A stretch of 64,000 nucleotides of DNA, taken from contig JAHNEJ010001594.1 in NCBI GenBank assembly GCA_022559845.1, forward strand, positions 1-64,000, in the 5' to 3' direction. The notes under the pieces were generated by a model, which saw nothing but the letters and a program-made list of their open reading frames with translations, was not told the DNA's origin and did no database searches. Both the position numbers and the translations under genes were made by a program. This stretch comes from Amorphophallus konjac (taxonomy: Eukaryota; Streptophyta; Magnoliopsida; Alismatales; Araceae). Shown here in pieces: positions 34,884 to 44,663 of the stretch. Each line of letters starts with the position of its first letter. Within the stretch, counting starts at the first letter, position 1.

Positions 34884-37033
34884 ATGGACGGACGGCGTCA
34901 CCTTGCGTGGGAGCATGGATACTCTGTTGAGGGTGATGGACATGTGCACTGTAGATACTGCGAACATCGCGTCACCGACATACACAGGTTTGCGGAGCAC
35001 CTTGCGGGAGTGGGACACGATGTTCATGCATGCGACCGAGTTCTGGGAGATGTCCGACATTCATTTCGGACACAGTTACATGATAGATACGGTTCTCGTA
35101 GCACACCCAGGACATCTTCTTCTACGTCCCGGGTACCTCCACCACGAGCACAGGGCGGAGCAGGATCTTCCTCCACGTCCAGAGTTCGAGCAGCACCAAC
35201 ACCAGCATCGGCACCAGTCACACATGATAGAATTGAAGCTATAGATGTAGTGATGACTTTTTTTACATATTTTCATGTACCCTCCACCGCAGCACACGAC
35301 CCATCATTTGTGCAGATGGTTACATATTTTCAGTCCCACCCACATGTACCTGTAAGGTTTCGCACAGCACCTACGGGCGATGCAGCGGATAACAAAAATT
35401 TCATTTGCCCGATCCCGGTGTTATGGAAAACTTAATCTGTGCTCTAATCGGTGTTTCTAATACCCTAATTACGGGTTGCGTGTTTCACCTTGCGCGGAAC
35501 AACGCTGTCCGCTAAGTCCGATGCAGAGAAACCTAGCCGCACAGCTGTACGGCCTCTAGAGCAGATCCACACAGACCCTTGCGCAGCGACGGTACCTCCC
35601 CGGCTCTAACACCTTCTGAAGAGAGAGAGAGCAAGGGGGAGAAAGGGGGAGGCTAATCCTCTCCTTAATGCTTAATGCTTGATTAGCATTAAGGGGGGGT
35701 TGGAAGGAGAAGCCAAGAGTTCGAATGAACTCACGTAGGTTGGTTATATAGAGAGTTTTGGCCATTTTCAAAAGACCTCCAAAGGACCAAAATTGTATAT
35801 ATGACCTTTTCATTATTATACACATGTATTAAGTCTCATTTACACTCATTTCCAAAAGGAATCAAAGGGAATTAATACATACACCTGTATAATAATTATC
35901 CGTCACCCAAGAATCCATTGTGTGTGATCCTCTAGGCCCATAGTCACTCTAGTTTAAGGCCCATTAACTTATAATTCCTAATTAGAAGTAAATTAAACGT
36001 ATTATTCGTTTCTACAAGAGCCGAATAATAGTTTAATTCATTCCGAACCTTCGATCACGTTGGGTCAAGTAAATCCGCGTGATCCTAGAGGACGTTGGGT
36101 TAAAAACCAGCATGTCTGGAACCTGTAAGTCCACAGTTACCGCATCGATATAATCCCTCGCTCCTTCTATGAGTCTGGTACGATCGAGGGTATGGTTTCT
36201 GTCAAACCCCATGATCGTGCCATTTGACTATGACCTCCTTAAAATGTATGACGTCCGTTCTAAACGAACTCACACGACCCTAGCCAGGGATTTAACGGAG
36301 CGTCAATGTCATGACCCATTAACTGTCTGATATATACCCGACAGTGAGCGATCCCTTCTTGACCATTGATGATCTTCACACGTATCCTGGAGTGGTTAAT
36401 GACTCGGCAACTCATGACTTATGGTTAAAGTCACTTAGTTAAGTAATTAAACCATTCCAGTCCTCGTGTAAGATCCGATCAATGTCTCAGGTCAAAGGAC
36501 CAATGATGCTACTGTGACCGTTGGATCTTCAGTTGACATTAGGTATAATCAACCATATGAAGATCCAATAGCGGATCAGTTCAGTGCACATCCTCCAAGG
36601 ACATACACCTGCACATATGTGTTGGTGCCCCGCACCAATGACCATGAGACTGGTCACTGACACATCATGTGTACTGGTTTAATATGTAATCAAAGTCTCC
36701 GAGTGATTACTCTCCAACCAGGCACAGTTTAAGGTATGTGTTCATGTAAAGTAAGTCTCATGTTCGAGATCCCATCTCGAGCTGACTTTACAACCACATA
36801 TCCTAGGGACAACGTAAAGCAACACAATCGCATATTTACGCTCAAACACCACTTTATTAATAATGAACAAGATCATACATATATCGGGTCTACCCGACCC
36901 TAAATTGGCCTGTAGCACACCAACACTAACAGTACCTCCACCCACTAGGATAGAGTTAGATTATACGGGTGATCAGTCTCATGTATCTGATGATGAGTTT
37001 TGGGATTCAGGCTTCACTGATGACGAGGATTAG
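34884..37033 (+). pseudogene. hAT ORF2: short BED-finger protein, split by a solo LTR
   Basis: Begins MDGRRHLAWEHG at 34884, just after an intron-like acceptor (TTTGCAG at 34870-34876). A BED-type finger with an intact pair CRYC and the HLAG helix lies at residues about 10-45. A Ser/Pro-rich linker is followed by DVVMTFFTYFHVPSTA, which looks like the N-terminal segment of a hAT transposase. The frame is interrupted at 35371 by an LTR and resumes at 36932 with VPPPTRIELDY, ending DEFWDSGFTDDED at 37033. The two coding parts total a little over 200 residues and lack DUF659 and dimerisation domains. It could be an accessory DNA-binding protein or a truncated second transposase. Confidence 0.5.
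35372..36931 (-). mobile_element. Copia-like solo LTR inserted in hAT ORF2
   Basis: A 1.56-kb non-coding block between GCACC (35367-35371) and GTACC (36932-36936), which differ at one base and may be the target duplication. In the minus sense it starts TGTTAGTGTTGG, has a TATA-like CTATATAACC near 35744, and ends with the GTTATCCGCTGCA phrase common to LTR ends of plant copia elements. No polyprotein is present, so it looks like a solo LTR. Alternative limits are 35381-36925. Confidence 0.6.
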
Positions 37034-37153
37034 TGAGTTTTGGGATTCGGACTTCACTGATGATGAGGATTAGTGAGTTTTGGGATTCGGGCTTCACAGA
37101 TGAGAAGGATGAGTGAGTTTTGGGATTCAGACTTCACAGATGACGCGGATTAG
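36994..37153 (+). repeat. Four 40-bp repeats of the ORF2 terminus
   Basis: Units start at 36994, 37034, 37074 and 37114 with TGAGTTTTGGGATTC. The first is coding and contains the ORF2 stop at 37031-37033; the other copies follow in the 3' untranslated region. Confidence 0.85.
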
Positions 37154-37537
37154 TGAGTTTTTATATTTTATACTTCATGAATGAATGTCATTATTATGTC
37201 ACTGTTTACTTTAACATATTAAATAATTTAAATAAATTTTTATGTATTATATATAATATGATGTTTAATTAAGCGGTGCAATATGTAATTTTTATATAAT
37301 TAATTATGTGTAATTTAGTATGAATCTATTATCATAAAAAAACTCAACATTCTAATATTTTTAAATATATATAACATTTATTTTTTAAAATATATTTTAT
37401 TAAAAATTTTAAAAAAAAATTAAAAAATCACGCGCCGAGAGCCCGAGAGGGCGGACCGGGTCGCTGTGCAACCCGACCGACCCGACCCGTCCCGCGCCGA
37501 GACCGAGTCGACCGGGTCGACAAATCTTGGCCACGAT

Positions 37538-38321
37538 GACATCCGTCACCAGTTGCATGTAATGGCTGCTTCATCCACCCATGGTTGACTCAGTTCGACC
37601 AAACTTGTTGAGTAATGATATGTGTAACAACCTGCATAATTACGTGCAAAGATAGTACATGTTATATACTTTTTATTTTTTCAATTTTTTTAGTGAACAA
37701 ATAAAATAATTTGACGCATAAGTCACGTTAACATCTAACATGACGTAAAGATCATATAAAAAATTTAACTTTATATATAGTAAAAATAAAATAAAACATA
37801 TTATTTATAATAATATTTTTTAATTTTATATAATTTTTACGTCACGTCCAATATTAATGTAAGTAACCTATCAAAGTTAAATTGATGGGACGCTCACTCA
37901 TTTTTTAAAAAATAAAATTAAAAATATTAATTATAATTAAACAGGGTTGCACGCAACATTACTCAAATTTGTAGGGACATTACGTGTACTGCGACAGTGC
38001 GACTGCGAGGACTCTCTAATGCTTGGCCCCACTCCACGCGCACGATACTCGGGTTCCGGCACGGCCTGGTCGAACCGGTCCACAACGCACAATCCCTAGG
38101 CGGCTCATCGCGTCGCCCTCGACCGCCACCTCCTTCGGCCCGGCCCGCCCCGCCATACCTGGCCCCCTTCCTTCTTTTCGCCGCCTCTCACCCGCGTGCG
38201 CTTCCACCGCCCACCTCCTTCGCGGCCTCCGAACCCTTCTGTCCCTCTCCTGCGCGCTACTTCGGTTAGGCGATCTTCTTGGTAGCCGCCGAGCTCTTCT
38301 GCCGCAGAACACGCCGGAGCG
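37538..38321 (+). promoter_or_regulatory. Upstream region and 5' leader of the MRD1-like gene
   Basis: AT-rich to about 37980, then abruptly GC-rich with C-rich leader sequence up to exon 1's end at 38323. I see no clear TATA box close to the leader. An ATG at 38020 with a short frame may be an upstream ORF if transcribed. The transcription start cannot be placed from sequence alone. Confidence 0.45.
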
Positions 38322-41300
38322 ATGTGAGCAGTTTCTCCACCTTCTCCTTCTCTTTCTCTTTCTCGTCCGTGTTTTTCTGTTCATTGCAACGTGTGCTTGT
38401 ACTGTTACGGTTACTGCTGGTGTGACGGGTTGTTCTGCTGCTGCTGCTGCTGCTGCTGCTGGTGATGATTGTAATGTGGGTATGTGTTTGCGGCTGGTTT
38501 TGCAGGTCCCGGCTGTGCGTGAAGAACTTGCCCAAGTATGTGGCGGAGGAGCGGCTGCGGGAATTCTTCTCCCAGAAGGGGGAGGTCACCGACGCCAAGC
38601 TCATGCGCACCAAGTACATATATGTTGAACTTCTTACTAGACCAATTGTGACAAGGAAGGAGCAATAAAGCTCTCTTCTTCCCCACACTGCTTGGCACTA
38701 GGGTTCTGGTTTTCTTACTAGTGCCTTCCTGTTCGCGTATAGTAACTTGGTTTATATGTTCTCTTCTTCTTCTTCTTCTTATTATTATTATCTTCTAGAG
38801 ATGGGAAAAGTAGGCGATTTGCTTTTATTGGATTCCGCACCGAGCAGGAGGCAGAAGAGGCCATCAAATTCTTCAACAATACCTACATGGACACTTGCCG
38901 GATCACCTGTGAGGTCATTCTCCGCAACCCCCGCCATCTCCCTCTTTACAACATTTATAATATTTCTTTTCCTTTATGCATTTTTCTTTTCTTTTCTCTG
39001 AAAACATGTGAATGCTCAGCGTACAATGCAGTCTTTTGAGCATCCCATTTCGAGATTCTTACATTTCACGAAAAAGGCATGAATCTAATGGAACAAAATG
39101 TGATTCTCTCACTCAAAGATACATAAAAAAGAAAGACACAACACGCATCCCCAATTTTAGCAGCGACCTAATAACTGCGCAGCAAGTACTTCTATTAATT
39201 CTTTCTTAATTCCTTTAATTTGTACTTTAGGTTGCTCATAGAGTTGGTGATCCCAATATTCCACGGCCTTGGAGTCGATATTCTGCTAAGGACAGCCAGT
39301 TGTCTGAAAAGGATGGCGGAGTGGAGGGCAAAGATGCTGGAGGTGTTACTGCTCCTGATTCCAAAGGACTGGGGACTGTAAACGTGGCAGCAAAAATGTC
39401 TAAGAGTAGTAATGCAATTAATGATCCTCAGCTTCAGGAATTTCTTCAAATTATGCAGCCGCGAGTTAAGTCAAAGCTTTGGGCTAATGATACCCTGGCA
39501 CCTTCCCTTTTTGCTGATAAAGATGGCCAAAATGAAGGTCAAGGAACTCATTTATTGAAGGGCTCCAAGAAGCAATCAGCTGAAATGGTGGCTGGCAAAA
39601 CAGATGAAAGCTACAAGAAAGACAAAACAGATCACGGGTTATCTTTAAGAGAGTTAAATAATGAGACTTCTGGAACTTTACCAGAGGAAAAACCATACAA
39701 ATCAACACAAGATGTAGTTATCTCGGACATGGATTACTTCAAAAGCAGAGTTAAGAAAAACTGGTCTGATTCTGAGAGTGATGAAGAAGAAAACGTGGAT
39801 GGTGACAAAGGCCAAGAGTTGGATGTAAAGGAAGCTCAAATGTCTGTTGATGGCCAACAATGTAGGGCTAACAATGGGCATGAGAATGAGCTTCCTTTAG
39901 GAGATTCATGTGGAGCTATGATAAAAACTGAGGACCCCCAGCCAGAGCACACTGATGACAATGAACAGCCTGTCAATACTGGTCGCCTCTTTATCCGTAA
40001 TCTTCCATATACAACAAGGTATGGCAATTTATAAGCTTACGTTTAGTGCATTGTCTATCTAGCAATACATTGATTTAACCAATCTTTAATGCATCTTTCT
40101 GCTGCATTATTTCTGACTGGCAGTGTTTCTGATGCAACACAGTGACGATGAGTTGTTGGAGCTCTTTAGTAGATATGGTGATGTCTCACAAGTCCATATT
40201 GTAGTCAACAAGGATACCAGAAGGTCTAAGGGAATAGGTTATGTGCAATATGCAGAGCCAGAATATGCAGTAAGGTTATAGAATTTGCAGTTATTTAATT
40301 TTTTTCTCTTTATCATTTTGTTGCAATGGTAAATAATTAATTTGAATATTTTGACACTGTCAAGCTAGACCATCAACTTATTTCAAGCATTTAAATATCT
40401 CTATCATTAAGCTAACCTTTATTGCATTATTGGAGAACAACCATGGTGTGGATGTTGGGTTTTGGTCAAGGACTGTCTCCAAATGAAGCTAGATGAAATG
40501 CTCTGTCTGCCATGCTTTTCCCCTCTCCCTCTATTTTTGTTTACGTGATTTAGGTGGCATGCCGCCAAGGGATGGTATGATTTCATGCAATGTCTGAAAT
40601 GGTCAGACAACTGGGAATTTGGTGGATGTTTGTCTTTATCCTCATCAAGTAGTAGGCTTCCCCCTTTACCACCAATCTATTAAGGAGGAAGTGCCATCAA
40701 AGATGAAGAGGAGAGATCCCTCCTCCACAATAAATAAAACAAAAAAAGAGAATAAATGATCAAAAGACCAAAACTACACTGCTCTAAAGGCTTTGTTCCA
40801 GACCCCAACATGAACACCCAGAATAAACCAGCTCCAATTCTAGAGAAGCTTGATGGCCTGAAGACTTTTTTTTTCACATGTACTCTACCTCCCCGAAAGA
40901 TTTCGTTGTCCCTCTCCTTCCAAATGCTCCAGAAGATAGCATACTAAAGAAGCTGCATAATCTTATAAATTTCCCCGGAAAACTGCTTGCTGCAAAGACC
41001 CTTAGGCCCTCTTTGAAATCCGAAGACGATAGGTGGGAATAGCTAAATGATGAGAGAGGAAATGTGGGCCCCGCCTGCTCTCCTCACACACAAAACATTT
41101 AACCTAGGTCGGTAGCATTTTGCGCCCAGGGGCGCGAGTACGCTACCCTAACCCATTTTCAAACAGGCCCTTAATGAACAGCCACATGTCCTGAAAACTG
41201 GTAAAGGAAACAGGAAAGACTGTGAATTGACTGAACACTTCCCGCACCTGTTTTCTGACCCTGCATGTGAAGAATAAATGATCTACATTCTCAACTTCCA

Positions 41301-42017
41301 CCCCACAAGGTGAAGCATACATTTTATTCTTGGAGATTCTGACTGTTGAGTTCTGCTTGTAGATATATGAACAGGCCATGAGGGATTTGTTTAGATCCTT
41401 CTACTGAGGGTAGGATCAAAGGGTTACTGTGATTGAATTGGCAGAAATATGCCATGTCATACCTTGCTTTTGGGTCATATGTTTTTTCTCTATTTAGCTA
41501 AAGTTTGTTCAAGGTTTAGACCTCATATGAAGAAACCTTTTGAAAAGAGATCTGGGGGATAGAGTGAGTTTTCTTTGCCTTAAATTGAATAAATCACCGT
41601 ATACTTGCATGCATAAATCGATGGTATGGTTTTTGCCCTTGATGGTCTGTCCTACAGTCCTAATCATCTAAGTAATGTAACTATTCAAATGGGATTGTTA
41701 CTGCAGGGCATTAGAAGATCTGGACAATTCAATTTTTCAGGGGCGATTGTTACATGTTATGCCTGCAATACCACAAAATCCATCCATTGAGAGACAAGAG
41801 TAAGAATATGTAACCAATTATTCGCAAAATATGTTCACAATTTGTTGCTCACTGCTGTGCCATTTTCTCTTTCTGCTCTGTTAAACTCTTCAGGTCTAAT
41901 CTCATTCCTGGGCAAGCTACAATAAGTTTTAAGCAGCAAAGAGAGGAACAGAGGAAGGCTTCTGAATCTAGTGGCAGTACACGGGCATGGAACAGTTTGT
42001 TCATCCGCCAAGATACA
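38322..42017 (+). CDS. MRD1: MRD1/RBM19-like multiple RRM protein (5' part of gene)
   Basis: A plant homologue of yeast Mrd1 and human RBM19, nucleolar RNA-binding proteins of the small-subunit processome that bind pre-rRNA and help 18S rRNA processing. Coding exons: 38322-38323 (AT), 38506-38613, 38799-38913, 39231-40018, 40143-40274, 41707-41799 and 41894-42017. All joins keep frame, giving 454 codons. The ATG is split: exon 1 gives AT, exon 2 gives G. RRM1 (residues about 3-75) contains [10 protein letters not shown] and the RNP1-like FAFIGF. A long acidic linker follows, with [22 protein letters not shown]2 (about 326-402) has [10 protein letters not shown] and GIGYVQY. Family members have five or six RRMs and 800-950 residues, so roughly half lies beyond the window. 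The intron after 42017 holds element B and no later exon was found before 64000. No stops or frameshifts seen. Confidence 0.85.
38324..38505 (+). other. Intron 1 of MRD1-like gene with a (TGC)n repeat
   Basis: Starts GTGAGC and ends TTTTGCAG, splitting the initiator codon. It contains about nine TGC triplets near 38435-38462. The next intron (38614-38798) carries a TTC/TTA triplet run near 38763-38790. Confidence 0.75.
40680..41400 (-). mobile_element. LINE fragment in intron 5 (RT zinc-binding region)
   Basis: On the minus strand [20 protein letters not shown] (near 41230-41320) fits the zinc-binding region after reverse transcriptase in plant LINEs, with the C...DHLFFTC pattern. Further on, near 40900-40945, is the usual terminal phrase [16 protein letters not shown]. 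Only the 3' end is present, with a MITE between the two parts. Confidence 0.7.
41005..41170. mobile_element. 166-bp PIF/Harbinger-type MITE
   Basis: Flanked by TTA (41002-41004 and 41171-41173). Terminal repeats are GGCCCTCTTTGAAAT and, read inward from the other end, GGGCCTGTTTGAAAA. The 3-bp TTA duplication and GGGCCTGTTTG-type end are typical of Tourist-like elements. It sits inside the LINE fragment, so it is the younger insertion. Confidence 0.8.
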
Positions 42018-42811
42018 GTATGTTCTATTCCAAAGTTTTTTGAAAGTGGTTTCTATTCCAATTTCCAAAATTGTAACCACATAATTTCTTTTTGCTGACA
42101 ATTGGTTCCACAAAGAGCTAAATTGTTCCAAGATTAAGCGAATATAAGCAGTGTCTTTACATCATCATTTCATCCCGTAGGGGTTTGTGTTCTGGTTATT
42201 CCACTATTTTTTTTAAGAGAAAAGTTATTCCACTATTTCTCAGTACATTATCATCATCATTTTCATCCCGTAGGGCTTCATGTTTACCGGTCATTCAGCA
42301 AGTTCCATGTTCATTTACTTCCTCAGTCCAATGAGAAATGCTAAATAATGTTAGTTTTCTTTCATCATTGCTCAATGCATCCTGTCATGTTTTGTACATT
42401 TCCCTTCCCATTTTTATTGCTTAATGCATTAACAAGAGTGACTATCTGCTTCATATGATTGCGGTGTCTACACAAGCATCTGAATTTGCTGCACATTTCC
42501 ACTTGTGGTTGCTTTTCTGCAGGAAAATTTATCTTTTCACTCAAAATAAGCAAGGAGAAAACAGCAAAAGCTGATGGGCTGAAAATACATATGAAAAGGC
42601 ATTTTTACATCTTTATATGCAATTCATGAGATTATTTTTTATGCATTTATTTACATGCTGTCCCTGGGATGCTCAAATAAACCCTTTATAAGTTGCGAAT
42701 AACTTTTTCATCTAAAGTACACAAAACCATGTTTTTAACTTTCTGGAAAAAGGTGTCCATGGAAATTGGTAATATCACATGAACCCCATGAATTTGAAGA
42801 CTAGATTTTTT
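42018..42811 (+). other. Intron 7 of MRD1-like gene, left part
   Basis: Begins GTATGT. Ordinary T-rich intron sequence with a local duplication: TCATCATCAT...CATCCCGTAGGG occurs near 42160 and again near 42250. Ends at the GCCCT target site of element B (42812-42816). Confidence 0.7.
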
Positions 42812-42816
42812 GCCCT

Positions 42817-44455
42817 TGTTGGAAGCAAATTTTGTTTTGCAAAACACCTCCTCTTTTATTAATTGGAGCAGAAATGGGCCAACATGGAGACGGAAGATCC
42901 GTACGGGGTCGGAGGGACCCATACGGGGTCGGAGGGACCCGTACAGGGTCGCCCCACCCCGGGGCGGGTCTGCGCGGGGCCGTACGCAGGCAGGTGGGCC
43001 CGCCCGGGGCCGTGCGCCGCCTCGAGGGTCGCGCGACCCCGGGCAGGTCCCCCGGGATCCTCGCGACCCCGGGGAGGTCCCGGACAGGCCCGGGGACCTC
43101 CCACCCCGGGGGAGGTCCTCTCCCGCGCGCAGATACTTAAAAAAATTTCAAAAATGACCTCCCTGGGGTCATTCTCATGCCATCCAACCCGTACGGGTCC
43201 GAACGCTCCCGGGGAGGTTCCCCCACTTCTATAAATAGACCCCCAGGGGTCCAAGCATGGGGCATCTACAACCTGTTACAAGCTTCAGCCTACGGAGCGT
43301 TTGTTCGTTTGTTCGTCTATTCTGGCCCGTGTGGGGTAAGTCCCCGGGTCTTGTGTATATGCCCCTATGAGGGTATATTTGTAATTTTGCCTCTCAGTGG
43401 GCCATGTTGTAAGTTTCTAAGTCCCGAGACAACTATGTCATATGCTTCTACCCTAATAATAGGAGAATTGCATAAATGTCCTCCCCGGGGCCCGAGAAAC
43501 ATAAAAGTCATGTTGTTTGCAGTTATACCCTGCAACTTTCGTAATTGGGGTTATGCCCCTATTTCCCGCGTTAGTGCGGACTTTTGTACAGTCGACAACT
43601 CGCCGACAACCCTTGTACTCATTCGGACTATAAAAGCACTCCGCATGTTTTATGTATGTCCTCGGGAGAAAATTATAAGAAAACCCCCGGCTTTCACAAA
43701 ATTACATATATACCCCTCCTTCGGCCAAGTTGACAATTGTGTCTTCTACGAAGTCCCTTGTCATTCTTTCGGTCTGGAAATATTGTCAGCTCAGTCCGAC
43801 ACTCGGGTGTTACCTCAAACCTAGGTCTATGTAGGGCATGGTAAAATTACCAAAATACCCCTGCGACGTAAAAACGGCCTACCAGCCCCCGTAACCCTCC
43901 AGAAAGAGCCTCACCGCCTTGGAAAGTCAGGAATCCGATCCTACCTCTGTTCCAGCTCAGAAATTTCAGAAGTGCCCTTGGCCTGGTAAAATTACCAAAA
44001 TACCCCTGGGTTGGTAAAATTATGAAAATACCCTCGGGGTCCAGAAAAACTCCCCTCTACTTCAAAAATGCCTATGGCTTCCGCATATTTGCGCTTCCAT
44101 TCCTAAATCTTAGGGTTTTGCTCAAACCTAGCCCTAACTCAATTGGTTTCTGTTGGTCGGTGGTGAGTGAACGGACATGTGAGCTCTCAGAGAGTATGCC
44201 CTCAACATCAGAACCTCTGTAGAAGACTTTGGGATTTCTTTGACAGTCAAACAAAGGTGTTCGGACGTTAGGCCGATGTAAATCAACACTGACTACGGTC
44301 AGTGGGGAGAGGTCCAGCACTCGAACCCAAATCGTCTGATACGATGCGCACCCACGGAATCACCCTCTACTCATAGGGGGGATGTTTCTTTTCAAAAAGA
44401 ACAAAATCTATACCTTTATCTACGATAAAAAGATTAGATTTTTCCGTGTCTCACA
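42817..44455 (+). repeat. Element B 5' LTR
   Basis: 1639 bp, TGTTGGAAGC ... GTGTCTCACA. GC-rich first part with GGGGTCG/GACCCCGG words, then a TATA box TATAAATAG at 43230-43238. Frames over 60 codons inside are LTR sequence. Confidence 0.9.
43230..43238 (+). promoter_or_regulatory. TATA box in the 5' LTR of element B
   Basis: TATAAATAG with the same context in the 3' LTR (60953-60961); it likely drives the genomic transcript. Confidence 0.7.
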
Positions 44456-44458
44456 GAC

Positions 44459-44476
44459 TGGCACGCCCGGTGGGAC
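44459..44476 (+). other. Primer-binding-like site of element B
   Basis: TGGCACGCCCGGTGGGAC, three bases after the 5' LTR. The TGGC start is complementary to the GCCA that ends a mature tRNA. The tRNA species is not assigned. Confidence 0.75.
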
Positions 44477-44663
44477 CTTTTCCGCCTTTCTTCTTTCTGT
44501 CAGAGTCGTTCCCCAAAACCCTCTTCGAGGTTCTGATTCCCCCTCTTCCTTTTACAGGACGGAAGAGGAGGGCACTTTTCACCGCTCGTCTGAGAGCTCT
44601 TCGTGCACTCGCACGCTACTCTGTTCGTGCCACGCACCACCGTCACCAACAGCAACCAGTAGC

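Larger units (their letters stand above)
28836..37529 (+). mobile_element. hAT-superfamily DNA transposon, 8694 bp
   Basis: Bounded by the perfect 8-bp duplication. Terminal repeats are short and imperfect: CATGGTTTGCC at the left end, CAAGATTTGTC at the right end read inward. Both ends continue into GC-rich subterminal sequence full of GGGTCGGGC and CGACCCG words, a common look for plant hAT ends. Inside are a 5' leader with a long intron, a transposase of the BED/DUF659/hAT-dimerisation type, and a second short BED-finger ORF. A copia-like LTR at about 35372-36931 is a later insertion. The transposase is full of stops, so the copy is inactive. Confidence 0.85.
28828..37537. repeat. 8-bp target-site duplication flanking the hAT element
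   Basis: GCCACGAT occurs at 28828-28835 and 37530-37537, the 8-bp length typical of hAT insertions. The flanking ends joined across it form an inverted repeat (ATGCAACTGG ... CCAGTTGCAT). Confidence 0.85.

Noticed and set aside
36742..36945. A short minus frame in the solo LTR
   Set aside because: Located across the LTR end with no family match.
39484..39708. Minus-strand frame opposite exon 4 of the MRD1-like gene
   Set aside because: Shadow of the conserved plus-strand coding exon.
43177..43824. A 215-codon frame in element B's 5' LTR (and 61035-61562 in the 3' LTR)
   Set aside because: Lies within the LTR; the second copy is broken by indels, and no domain is visible.
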